From positions 2,194,466 to 2,258,465 of the forward strand of contig BFEA01000181.1 in the NCBI GenBank assembly GCA_003427395.1: a stretch of 64,000 nt of DNA. Direction: 5' to 3'. The notes beneath the pieces were generated by a model. That model saw only the letters and a list, made by a program, of their open reading frames with translations. It did not search any database and was not told the DNA's origin. The position numbers were made by a program, and so were the translations under genes. The DNA comes from Chara braunii. Lineage: Eukaryota > Streptophyta > Charophyceae > Charales > Characeae. Within the stretch, counting starts at the first letter, position 1. The number at the start of each line of letters is the position of its first letter. Below are positions 53,996 through 64,000 of this stretch, piece after piece.

Positions 53996-54376
53996 AGTGA
54001 CTTATTCCGACGTCAGTATGTCTTTCAGGGTTTGGGCAGCTGCCTCTCGTTCCTCGGTCCAATCCATGGTTCCTTCCTGTCTAATCATGGCGCGCATAGG
54101 CTCGACAATTTTAGCAAAATTTTTAATAAATATTCTCCAAAAGCCGACTACCCCTAAGAAGGCTCTTACCTCCGTTGTCATGCGCAGGGGCGTTGCCCAT
54201 TAAGATATCTTATCCGTTTTTGTCGGGTCCGGCTTCCTCCCGTATGCTCCACAGCTGAATCCCAATATGGTCACCTCTGGAACTACTAGAATACTCTTTG
54301 GTCCGCAACAGTATATTGTATACCAGGAATCGGCGGAGTAAGTCCTTGATGTCTTGTAGATGGTCCCACAAAAATT

Positions 54377-55074
54377 TCAAATTCCCGGCTGAACTTCCGT
54401 TTCGTCCTTCTCTTGAGCACCTTTGATCGGGTTGTCATCGATGTAGGGTTCACATTTCTTTGGGAACATGTCCCCGGCTACGGCGAGCATCCTTCGTTGT
54501 GCCTTGGCCACGGCGTTCGTAAAACCCATAGGAGTTACCTGGATCTGCAACTGTCCTACGAGAGTATGTATCGCGGTGTACGGTCCATCCCGACGTCCAA
54601 TGAGAGCTGATTGTATCACGAGTACAAGTTTATCAACGAGTAAATGCTCCGGCCGGCGTGTGATTCTGCCAACAAGTCGGCCTGAGGTAGTGACCCCGTG
54701 TTGCGAACAGTTACTACATTCAATTTTTGCAGGTTCTGAACCTATCTTAGTGTCTTGTTGGGTTTCCAAAAGACGAACCACTTGTTCGCATAAGGAGATG
54801 CGGTAGGCTCCGCGACGAAGGAGTCCATTTTTGCTCTGAGTAGGTCTGTTATTTCCCCTACTATCCCGAACTCGTAGGCTGACCCTTTGTCGTTCCAGCA
54901 TTCGTGCTGTACCGTATGGATCCTAACGAGAGAGATTAGCTTTGCATTTAGCTGCCTTTTCTGATGGTCAATAGAGGCGAATGGCAGTTGAAACTCCTGA
55001 CACGTTCTTTTGATCAGAAGAGTTTTTTCCTTCATTAAAAACCCGTCTATTCCTATCTTCATGGTGTCGACCAC
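54377..55074 (-). pseudogene. reverse transcriptase, third element
   Basis: Frame 55074-54742 holds the RT entry (TCQEFQLPFASIDHQKRQL, SPYANKWFVFWKPNKTLR). Frame 54901-54377 holds DGPYTAIHTLVGQLQIQVTP, MGFTNAVAKAQRRM and EPYIDDNPIKG with the catalytic Asp pair at 54434-54445. The stretch with the first catalytic Asp is damaged (ATTSGRLVGRI region). Confidence 0.75.
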
Positions 55075-55203
55075 CTCATCCGGTATCCGATGCCCTTCCG
55101 CCGCTTGTCTTTCTCGGATTACACGCAGAACCTCTTATTCCCTTTCCATAGTTTCCTCTTTGGATGTCTCTAGAAGGATTGAGACTGGCTTATCTTTCTT
55201 CCC

Positions 55204-55602
55204 TTAGTGCTGCGGAGTTTCCTTCTCCTTTTCCTCTTCATGTGGTTCCCGAGTTTCGTCTACCTCCACTCGTCGACGAGTCAATAGTTGCCTAAGCCCT
55301 TTGCGTAGTCTAGGACTCGCTTGCAATATGGTCCGGAAAGATACGGATACCATGGTTCCCAACAACTTGGTAAGGGTATCGTCGATCTCCGACATGGTTA
55401 GGATCGGAATCTGATACCTGAATTTCTTCTTTGCCATCACGGCTTTGTTCGTGGGCTCTTCTTCCCTCGGTTTTCCATAGACTTTCTCCGGTCCCCCGGT
55501 CTCGAGTTTCGCTTGGATTGTTGTGCCTCCAACAACTTCCTCCATCACTATATTGTGGATAACTCTTCTCATTGCCGCTCCCTGTCGAGTAGTCGCGTTC
55601 AC
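55204..55602 (-). pseudogene. pre-RT domain, third element
   Basis: 132-residue frame with KKFRYQIPILTMSEIDDTLTKL, MVSVSFRTILQASPRL and a basic-acidic tail. It lies where protease would be expected, but no D-S/T-G loop is visible here. Region 55075-55203 contains no clear frame. The function is unknown; it may be a Gag-Pol junction domain. Confidence 0.5.
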
Positions 55603-55982
55603 CCTATCGTGTTCGTCATTCTCTAGGATACCGTTGACCTGTGCCTCACGCCCTCGGGGTTGGTCCTAGACGATATCGGCTACTGGCTCAGCCGCTACCG
55701 TTCTATCTCTAAATCATTGAGGATGATAACGACGCACCGCATCCCTCCAGTCGAGTTTCAGTTCACTTGTTTTCCCCGAGGTCCGAATATTTCCCCTTTT
55801 AGTGACCCTGTGCATCTCTTTCTCATAATATCGTGGTTAAGCTTTGGGCAAGCTCGCACAAAGTGCCCGATCATTGTCCAATATTTGGAGTGCTCATTGG
55901 TAGGATCTCTCTTACCGAACCCTCAGTTGGCCACTCCCGCTGGGACCACGGCTTCTTCGGGAGGGAGGGGGGGTCGGGATAC

Positions 55983-57690
55983 TTACGCCTGCATTACCAT
56001 TAGTGTGTTCTCCACCCTTCTTATCTTATTGATAACTTTGTGCACGCACATATGTAAGCTTTCTATTCCCCTTTTCACCTTATCCTTTGTCTTGCCGGTT
56101 AGATCTATGACTATTCCCTCCTTGAGCAAGGTCAACGACTCGATCACTACCGTTTTTCCGGCAAGGTCTGTTATCGTACTGAAATCAACATCCCTCGTGT
56201 TCACGAATTTGCTCGTCTGCTGGTAGGCTGACAAAATCTTTTCTTTGTCCAACTCGGAGAACTGCCTGAGGAAATATTTGCTCATTATTTGGTCCGTTAC
56301 CCTGGTGATCGTCAATGCCACCAAGGTAAATTCTCTCAGGAAGTCGTTGTATGTGGCGAAGTTCTCCCTTTGTACTGCCGCTAATTTGACTTCTGTTGCC
56401 ATTTTCTTCATCGCTAAGTATTTCCTCATCATCACATCCTTGGTTTCCTTCCAAGACCTGCCAGTGGTGATGATAGCCATTATGTCTCGTCCTAGGCTGA
56501 GCGACACATGCTGCCCTAGGTGATCCATCTTTTCTTCTTCACTCCATTTTAGTAATGCAGCCAGGTTCTCTTAGTCTATTCGGAACTCCGTGATGTTTGC
56601 CCCGCAAATGTCAACTTCTTCTTGGCGTTCGCGAGGTATACTTGGTTTTTGTTTAGTGCTCGTGTGAGGGACGACACGATCTTCTTGAGGCCACCCTCGG
56701 AGCTGCTGGTCTCGTCGACTACAAGTTCTTTGCCCTTTCTTGCTGGCCCTTTGTCTCTCTCCGGCTTTTGCAGTCCCCTCCAGATCAAACCATCCCAATA
56801 CCCTCTCCCGAAGGCTCCAAAGTCCCTCGTTGCCTATCACTGGAAGATTTTTAGCTTTTTCCGCTGCTACTCCAAAAGGAGTCCCCCCTCTCTTTCCCTC
56901 TTGTGCTGGGCCTTTTTTCGTGATCACTATTTTTACCCCCCTGCCCGATTCCGCCTTGGCTGGCCGTCCTCGTGACGCAGTCCTTCCCTCGGAAGGTCCA
57001 CTTCTGATCATCATTTCCTCGATCAATCTTGCCTTGTACTCCGCGGTTCTCTTCTCCGTAACTGCTAGCTTGCGCCGCACGTCTGTGATTCTCACCTTCT
57101 TTGACACAACTCCATCTGGATTCCGTGGCTTGATCTTTCTTTGTCTCTACCTTCCCAGCTTTCTTGCGTCCCTCGTTTGCTTCCCCCTGCTTTTCCCGAG
57201 CTTTGTCCAGAGGAGATCTTTTTCCTGTTCCCCTCGATCCCGTCCGGGTTGATCGATTCTCTTTCCTTCCGACCCCCCTCGCTTTGCGTATTACCTCCTA
57301 CGTCTTGTCCTTCCTGTTCCCCTCAGTCCCGTCCGGGTTCATCGATTCTCTGTCCTTCCGACCCCCCTCGCTTTGCGTAGCGCTACGTCTTACGTCTTGT
57401 CCTCCCTCGCGCCTACGATTGTCTGTCTCATCCTCCGTCACCATTTTGCCTAGATCTGCATAAACCAGAGGAATTTCCCGGGACACACAACGCTCGAAAC
57501 TTTTAGGTTCTATAGGCCCTAGTCTTTTCGGTTTGCGTCTTTCAAAAAATAGTTGTTCCATTTTTGTCATCCGATCGTTTTCCCGGAAAAACCCATAGCT
57601 GGCCTGCTCCTCTATCGGACTAAGGAATAGAACTTGGCTCCTCCTTTGACAAGCTCGCTGAAGCGTTTCAGTACGCTGTACAGGGTGCAC
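55983..57690 (-). pseudogene. gag region, third element
   Basis: Frames 57690-57298, 57107-56571 and 56528-55983 run together with shifts. The first is Arg/Glu-rich, the second basic (RGVKIVITKKGPAQEGKRGG), the third helical (MRKYLAMKKMATEVKLAAVQ, YNDFLREFTLVALTI), as in capsid-like gag. A tandem duplication of about 88 bp lies at 57225-57385. No zinc knuckle was recognised. Confidence 0.55.
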
Positions 57691-58166
57691 AGGATCTCTG
57701 GCCGTATACTTAGTCAGGGAAGGTTCCCGTTCTTCCTCAAGGTCAGCATTTCTTTTATCGTTTTTTTTAGGAGGATTTCAACCTTTCTGATCATGACGGT
57801 TATCGTGGTTTTATCCCCGCATTGGTTTATACAAAATGCGAGTTTGGCTACTATTACTTCTCGATTGACGAAGGCGTACCAGTAGCAGGGGTCTTTCTTG
57901 GAGATCGAGCCTTGGTTCGGTATTCAAGAATACCCACACCTCGCCACGGGTGGTTAGGTAAGGTTCGCATCTGCCACGGTCGACCTGCCCCGGCCGAGTG
58001 TCCCCCTCCCCCCTTTCTAGACTACGTGGTCTTACCACCTTTTTCCCGCCTCACAGCGGCATATTTGGTTGTCTTATTTCGACGCTGCTCCTTTTTTTTT
58101 TGCTTAACGAGGCCCCCTATGTGGTAGTATTATACTAATTTTGCTATGCTGGTTTGATCACCTATG

Positions 58167-58975
58167 CTATTCCCGCTCTCGTCCCCTTGACCCCACCAGC
58201 TCCGTAGGCTCGTTGAACAGTTGCGCTACCCCTGCCAAATAGCTCTCCCCTATCTCAATCTCCCTCCGAATGGGCTCATATTCCGCATAGGCTAACCATG
58301 GCGTCCCGAATATTAGGATATTGATGACCTCGAGTAGTTCCTGGGCCCGGTTCCCCCAAAACGGCCCATGCTCCACGGAGACGTCGTAAAACATCTCGAT
58401 GGCTTGAGGTGGGAAGTGGTCTACCCAAACTGTCACTGAGTCCGCCAGATCTTGTGCCCTAGGGAGGCTCCCAAAGATGAGGTCTATCACAAATGGGGGG
58501 GCTGACATCTTAGTGGGGTTGCTGGCGCACTAAACCCTCGCCAGCTCCCCACTTCCACCTTGGTCCGTAAGCCCATGTTCCTCCTGCCCCGGATTGCTTG
58601 CCCTATCAGCTTCAGTACCTGTGCGGCCCTCCGGAAGACCGGGGCTAGCTCGTGGACCTGCGCTACTCCATTCCCCAACGAGTGCCATCCAACCTCGGGT
58701 AGGTACAAAGTCCCAATTTCTAAATTGGAGTATAGGTCATCCCTCGGTCCCCGGTTAAACCGCATCCCGATCCACAAACAATCCACCATTACGAAGGTGT
58801 TGTCCCTTCCCAAAGTCGCGACCCGCCATTCTACGTCGATGCCTCGGACTTCGAAGCTTGCTGGAAGCGATACTTCCCACCCTCTGCTGTATTCCAGGGT
58901 GGGCTGGGGTACGGGGGCTGGTGTGCCATCCAGACGCGTGTCGCCGCCATCGTTGATTGGAGATCTCCTTCATAG
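58167..58975 (-). pseudogene. unrecognised repeat module 1
   Basis: Nearest of the modules to gag. The frame from about 58975 to 58487 reads FEVRGIDVEWRVATLG, FVMVDCLWIGMRF and TLYLPEVGWHSLG. After a frameshift near 58510 it continues at 58508-58167 with FVIDLIFGSLPRAQDL, MFYDVSVEHGPFWGNRAQEL and ESYLAGVAQLFNEPTELV. Landmarks shared with other modules: a Y-L-x-x-x-G-W block, then about 100 residues later GPF-x-G-N-x-A-x-E-L, then a hydrophobic Y-hyd-x-x-hyd tail. I do not recognise the family. Confidence 0.55.
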
Positions 58976-59045
58976 CCCAGACAGAGAGGATTATAGCCAT
59001 TCTTCAGCAACCTTCCGTTAACCGCCTCCTTTTCCTTTTATGCCA

Positions 59046-59960
59046 TCATTCCTCTTCTCTGGCTTCTACTATTCTTCCTTTCTTAGTTCGTCTTTCAGGG
59101 GCAGCATCTTCCTCTGGCAGCTCGTACAGCTGGTACATATCGTCTATGTAGGTCGGGCCCCGGCCTACCTCTCGCCGGATGACGCCCCATGAGACGTAGT
59201 CATTTATTAGTGGAATCCTTGGCCTTGTTGTCAAGGCTGCGTGTGGTATACGTAGTACCTCGTACCTCTGCCCTCCGTCGAACGACCCCATTTAAAAAAA
59301 AAATCGGTAGTATTTCTTGTAAGTCATTGCTTCTTCGAAAGTTAGGTCGGCAAGGGCCGCTACGGCGTGCTTCACTTGCGCTACGCCACCCATCCTTTGC
59401 AGTATAAAGGGCGACAACCTCATCCGTACGTTCTCACCAGGTAGAATAAAGGTTCCTACCATAGCCACCCTTAGGTGCGTCGTTACTTCGTTCCGCTCAG
59501 GCTCGGCCAACTCAAACCCTACCTCCCATACCAGCTGCCACGCCCCATCGAACATACCCAGCGGGTCTTCTCCTGATGCTAATGTGACCCGAAAGGTGCG
59601 CCACCCATCCTTTGATAGGTACAACCGCCCCATCGCACGTAAGTGCCCTCGCGGATCCGGATTCCATCTGGCCTGCTCCCCTTCCACTTGCCATTCTACT
59701 TTGGTTATCAGGTACACCATATCACCATATCTTCCAAAAGTTCGATTCCGACCCAGTTTATTACAGGATTCCGAATTTCGTTCTTGGTGGGCATGTTGAT
59801 TTCTATGCCGCCATTCGGTTCTCTCGGTGGTTCGATTCCCATTGGTCGGTCTTCAAGGAACGTCCTTCTTCGAGCTATTTCGTACTGCCCTTCTTGTCTT
59901 GCTTCCTTGGCTGTTGCGCTCACAGTAGTCGGATGCCCCTTCCCTGTTTTAATCTTCATG
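59046..59960 (-). pseudogene. unrecognised repeat module 2
   Basis: Frame 59959-59708 ends PTKNEIRNPVINWVGIELLED. A frameshift near 59720 leads to 59720-59292 (MVYLITKVEWQVEGEQARWN, RLYLSKDGWRTFRVTLASGE, LTFEEAMTYKKYYRF). The final part is 59291-59046 (MGSFDGGQRYEVLRIP, YIDDMYQLYELPEEDA). The MGSFDGG block replaces GPFxGN. The layout matches modules 1 and 3. Confidence 0.55.
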
Positions 59961-60069
59961 CGCGCCCCGCTTAACTAACGTACATGCTTCCCACCCTCGT
60001 TACCCCCTAGTTTACATGAATCCCCCCCCTTTTGATTTTCTCATGGTTTCCGAGCTCCCTGTCTCTTAG

Positions 60070-60727
60070 TCAAACTTCAAATAGTTTAAAAACATCATCC
60101 ACGTAGGACGGAGCGGTTGTCGCTTCCCGACTAATTATGGCATCCCAGGTCTCCGCGTCCACCTCTAGACGATCATACTTACCTATTCTCAAAATGATGA
60201 GGACCTCCCAGGCTCTATCGTTGTAGAAGGGCCCGTGCATAACGAGGTCCTATAAAACTCCTCAGTCAACCAGGCACACTCTATATGTGTTCATTCCATA
60301 GAATCGGCCACGTTTAAAATGTGGTTAAAACCCCCAAAACCAATCACGGCACCCAGACCGTTGTTTGCAGTCAGGGAGGCTAGAGTTCCTTCCATAATCC
60401 CATCACGACCCTACTACTGACCTCATCCCACCCTTTGTTAGCGAATATCTCGCCTTCCGTTCGGGTCCTTGCCTCTACATTTCCCAGAAGCCACATCGGA
60501 TCATGTCCTGCCTCTAACGCAGTGCGGGATAAGTGCCACCCCTTCTCGGAAAGAACGATCGTTCCCACTGATTCCACCTTTCCTTCCGCTATCTCGTCCC
60601 ATCCTTCCGTTTCCCTTATTGGGTTCGAGATCCGTTCTATCCAGAGGTACGATAGTTTCGACACAACTTCAAATCCAACCCAATCGCACGTGGTTCCTCT
60701 CCATTCGTTTTCCGCCGGTATAGGCAT
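60070..60727 (-). pseudogene. unrecognised repeat module 3
   Basis: Frame 60727-60380 has TTCDWVGFEVVSKLSYLWIE, TIVLSEKGWHLSRTALEAGH and DPMWLLGNVEA. After a gap with a two-base insertion near 60245, the DNA encodes GPFYNDRAWEVL and SYVDDVFKLFEV before a TGA at 60070-60072. It keeps the same order and spacing (about 330 bp from the GW block to GPF) as modules 1, 2 and 4. Confidence 0.55.
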
Positions 60728-60837
60728 TTCTACCCTCCCTCTGAGTTGCCTTGGCTCCCATCCTTTGAAAGTGCTGCTCTATCCATCATCTCTTCCTGCA
60801 CAGCGCTGGCCACTCATTTCCCCCAAAGTTCCTCTCC

Positions 60838-61395
60838 TTAGAAATCCCAGTCCCCCTCATCGTCGTCACCGAGGTTATCTTCTTCGTCGTAGAACAATTC
60901 CCTCACCCCTTTCAGGAAGGTCTCCCATACTGCCACATTTCTGTAAACTATCCCCCATTGTACCGGCCTAGGGACATAGACATTGTCTACGCTAAGGCAG
61001 TTCAACATCTCGGCTAGTTACCTCGCCCAATTTCCTTCAAAGGGCCCCATTTCCACCGACAGCCGGAAGAAGTCCTGCCTGGCATACTGATACAACCCAA
61101 GGTTTGTCATGGACTGGCATATCTCTACCAACCTACTCCGGGTCCCAAAGACCGCGTCCATCAGAAAATGAGGTAGCACACATCTCATTGTTCTGACGGG
61201 CCGTCTCACATTCCCCCTATCCTCAAGTTCCACTCGCACATCTACCCTTTCCATTTCCATCTTCACCCAGTGGCATGCGGCCCTTTCTGCCTTTCTAAAC
61301 AATTCGTTCAGGGCGGTTCCTAGTACCAAGTCCACGACCATAGCATTTTCCCCATCCTGGGACAAGTAGACCCACCCTCGGGCTTCCACTCTCAC
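60838..61395 (-). pseudogene. unrecognised repeat module 4
   Basis: Frame 61395-61018 has ARGWVYLSQDGENAMVV, HFLMDAVFGTRSRLVEIC, FFRLSVEMGPFEGNWAR and then TAA (61018-61020) where module 1 has Glu. The same frame continues past the stop through LAEMLNCLS, VWETFLKGVRELFYDEEDN and an acidic end to a TAA at 60838-60840. One nonsense codon is the main lesion. Confidence 0.55.
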
Positions 61396-61438
61396 GGAAT
61401 TCCAAATCGATCAAGCTTGGCGTCTCGTCAGAATGACC

Positions 61439-61684
61439 TTAGTCCATATTGTCTCTTTTTAGAGGAACGCGTCCTCCTCGTCCAGCATTACAGTTTGTAT
61501 AGGCTGGCTCTAGGTCGGACCATGTTCCTTCTTCCGAGAGGACGACCGCTACCCCGTCCTTTACATCTAGCAACATTTTTTGGCCGCTAGAATAAATTGG
61601 AGACGATAGCCACCACACCATCTTGTTTTTCCAGCACCCGATTCCTGTTTCCATAAGAGAGCACCAAACGGACCCCCCGGTCAT
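61439..61684 (-). pseudogene. partial unrecognised module 5
   Basis: 81-residue frame with VWWLSSPIYSSGQK and VAVVLSEEGTWSDLEPA, matching only the front half (VLSEKGW block) of module 3. It sits directly upstream of module 4, so it may be a truncated fifth copy. Confidence 0.4.
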
Positions 61685-61689
61685 GTCAA

Positions 61690-64000
61690 ATTATACCCTG
61701 GACTAGCATTATTTCAGACCCCTCACCAAGGTCTACCTAACCTGCCTTCCCATTCCTAAGAACCATCTTTCCATTGCCCCCTCGGGCGGCCATCACATCC
61801 TACATTCCTTCTCTTGGTTCCATTCCAGCTGAACTCTATCCTCCTTCCTTTCAATCATCTCTCACCCGTGTAGACTTAGGCAGGGCGGTGGGAATAGACT
61901 AGAATCATAGCCCCGTCCAACATCTCAGACCTCAGCCAACCTTTACAAATCTCACATACAGACTTGTCCATCTCCTCACCGGCCTTCCCCAATGTGGTCC
62001 ATCCGCTGGTACTTTCGGTAGAGTTTTATCCCATACCTCAAGCGCAGCTCAACCATCACGAGCGCGGTACCCAGGCTCCGGCGCAGGGTGTTACCCCTCT
62101 CCATTTGCCCAGAATACCCCATCCCGTTTTGCCGCTCTTACATACCCCCTTTGGCACAGGGAGTCACCCCGCGCTCCGTGTTAGGAGCAAAAGTCAGCCG
62201 TCCGGGCATTCACTTCCATCGGTCCGATAAGAATCAGCCTTTCCCCCGCCGTACTACAAGAGGCTACTAATTGTCTCCGAGGCTCCCTCCTTCCCCATAT
62301 GCAACGGTCCTTCTCCGTCCGCCGACAAGCAGCCGTTCCACCTGAGGAGACGTTTCGCATCCCGCCGGGAAGGTGTCGAACCATGCGTGGTCCGGCCGAG
62401 AGGGAGTGCTACTAATCATCTGGCGAGACCAAGTCCAGCCTGACAGCCCGACCTCCCACACATGAGACCCGGCGACACTTCAAGAGAAACAAGTTTTCGC
62501 AACCCGCCCCAGCTGGTTCAGACCTATCCTTTCCTTCCGAAACGCAGGACGCTCAATTTCCCCTCATGCAAGTCACAAGTCCCAAGTGGGACACACATAG
62601 TCCAAGTGCCTTTACCTTGGTGCACCCAACGCTTCCTACCCATATCTCACAGTTTTCTCTCAGGACAACGAGTGTCACTCCCCTTACTTCCATACACAGT
62701 GGTTGGTTCCTTTTTGTGAGCGTCTTCAAGGGTGAGCTAGTTTCTTAGGAGTCTAGCAACTCCCTTCATTCCCTTTATCTTCGTTTGTCTGTCCTTTCAC
62801 GGGGTAGGATTGTTCCTTCTTGATGACCTGTTGTGTTCATGTAGGTTCTTTCAAGCATCTCAAGTGTGTAGTGCATGAGCCCGCTGGGCTCAGAAGAAGA
62901 AGAAAGAAGAGCATCCAGTCGGTCGGATCACTCCGCCGCGGGATTTTCATAGGAACCCGGCCGAAGCCGAAGCACCAACCGCCTGCCAGGTAATAGGAGC
63001 CCTTCTTTCACACGAAGAGGAAGGGTCGACCTGCGACTTGCCCGAGGCTTCTCCGGACTGGCGAACACCAGCAGCGGAGGAGGGGGGCTAGAGCTACTCC
63101 ACAAAGGAGTGAGTTGATCAAGTGTGCACACATACATGTTATACCCCCAGGTCTGGCCATGCCATGGGCGCAGTCACCCTCAAATCTTATTCTCTCAAGG
63201 GAAGAGCAAGCTCAAGTCCATGTTTACTCATCTTCGGTTATGTACACGGTCATGCGTCGAGCGCCCCCCTTCGGAATCGTAAGGGTCAGTTTAACCCAAT
63301 GCTCGTCATCTCCACCATTTTTTGTAGGGCCTAACGCTGTTAGACTTTCGAGCCTATGCCGACCCCACTGCGGGTCCCAGTTGGCTCTGCTCCGCCCACA
63401 CTCATGCTCAGGGCGCGGAGCGTTTGTCACAGGGACACCTCCACCTACTGCTTCGATATGGATGGGGATGGACCATTTTACAAGAGAGCTTTGACCTTGG
63501 GAATGTAGCTCCGCCCTCTCGCTGGATGGTAGTCTCGCCAGTCTTTTCGTCAAACGCGGGTTTTCTTGATACTTTGAGGTGTTATCATGCAATAGCTCCT
63601 TCCAATATTCCAGCAGTCCAGGGAGTTTATTGAAAGCCTGTGTTCTTTTATGCGTAGGCCAAGCGTTCTCCTTGGGCTATGCATGCATTCACCAAGTTGG
63701 GAGTCCTCAAAACCTTGATGAGCATGCGGCCGCCCTTCGGCTCGGGCCCTCGGACCATGTCTCGCGGTCCCCTTCCGCCTCCCTCGGGCTTTGACTGCTT
63801 CCCTCTCCAGCCATCCTACTCGCGACCTTCGTTGTTGCATACATCATGCATGTCTTTCTTTTGTGCAGCCTATGCATTTGTCCTATACACACCCCTTAGT
63901 CTTTTCGGGGCCCCATCCCGCATACACGATCGAAATTTTCATTTTAATCTAGGTGGTCTTCTCGGCTGCCTTTTGTCGTTGCAATTTGCTATAGCCGGGG
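61690..64000. other. no recognisable gene; one minor open frame
   Basis: About 2.3 kb without a supportable gene. A 122-residue minus-strand frame at 63224-63592 (VGGGVPVTNAPRPEHECG near its middle) has no recognised motif. IGPMEVNARTAD at about 62190-62225 faintly resembles the GPF block of the modules, but that may be chance. Confidence 0.4.

Larger units (their letters stand above)
52549..57690 (-). mobile_element. third Ty3/Gypsy-like gag-pol element (diverged)
   Basis: The order on the minus strand is gag (57690-55983), a pre-RT domain (55602-55204), RT (55074-54377), RNase H (53995-53675) and integrase (53276-51488). No LTR, PBS or polypurine tract was found for it within the window. 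Its RT carries YIDD, unlike the YLDD of families 1 and 2. I saw no chromodomain. Confidence 0.75.

Noticed and set aside
59130-59160. YIDD in module 2 and YVDD in module 3 read as reverse transcriptase active sites.
   Set aside because: Neither is surrounded by other RT motifs (no FGL, no LG block), and the same position is YLAG and FLKG in the other modules. It is the hydrophobic tail of the repeat module.

Overview
The window looks like intergenic chromatin of a large streptophyte genome, probably a charophyte green alga such as Chara, though a land plant cannot be excluded. I infer this from three things: a fragment of plant-type mitochondrial nad4 embedded in nuclear repeats, LTR retrotransposons primed by the plant initiator-tRNA-Met site TGGTATCAGAGC, and Ty3/Gypsy chromoviruses with a C-terminal chromodomain. 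I found no intact host gene. Almost every long reading frame belongs to a decayed mobile element.

Layout. 1-1078: end of an unidentified LTR-type element, with a tRNA-like segment and an antisense U6 snRNA fragment. 1079-16508 (+): chromovirus family 1 as a head-to-tail complex. Copy A (1079-8092) is followed by a broken LTR, a second piece of the pol 3' end (8507-9170), a complete LTR (9171-10429), and copy B (10431-16508). Copy B is truncated in integrase and carries the nad4 insertion in its leader. 16509-20278: a repeat shared with 44 kb, then a decayed RING-finger-like reading frame. 20279-28957 (-): chromovirus family 2, complete with both LTRs, PBS and a short target duplication. 28958-29562 and 38763-40000: a roughly 125-bp minisatellite interrupted by family 1 copy C (29563-38762, -), also with both LTRs. 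40000-43720: no recognisable gene. 43720-49950: several tandem repeat families (48, 61, 264 and 38 bp) and a microsatellite-rich imperfect palindrome. 49950-57690 (-): a third, diverged gag-pol element with YIDD reverse transcriptase; its integrase is split by about 680 bp carrying two U6-derived segments. 58167-61684 (-): at least four tandem copies of a roughly 300-residue protein module that I do not recognise. 61690-64000: no recognisable gene.

None of the elements looks autonomous. Each pol copy has its own disabling lesion: an RT deletion in A, a duplication through the RT catalytic motif in B, an integrase deletion in C, a protease active-site change plus nonsense codon in the family 2 copy, and the U6 insertion in the third element. 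The strongest candidates for something undescribed are the tandem module array, the U6-derived dimer, and a telomere-like hairpin kept beside the PBS of all three family 1 copies. Four single-N gaps sit in duplicated or inverted sequence and probably mark imperfect assembly joins.
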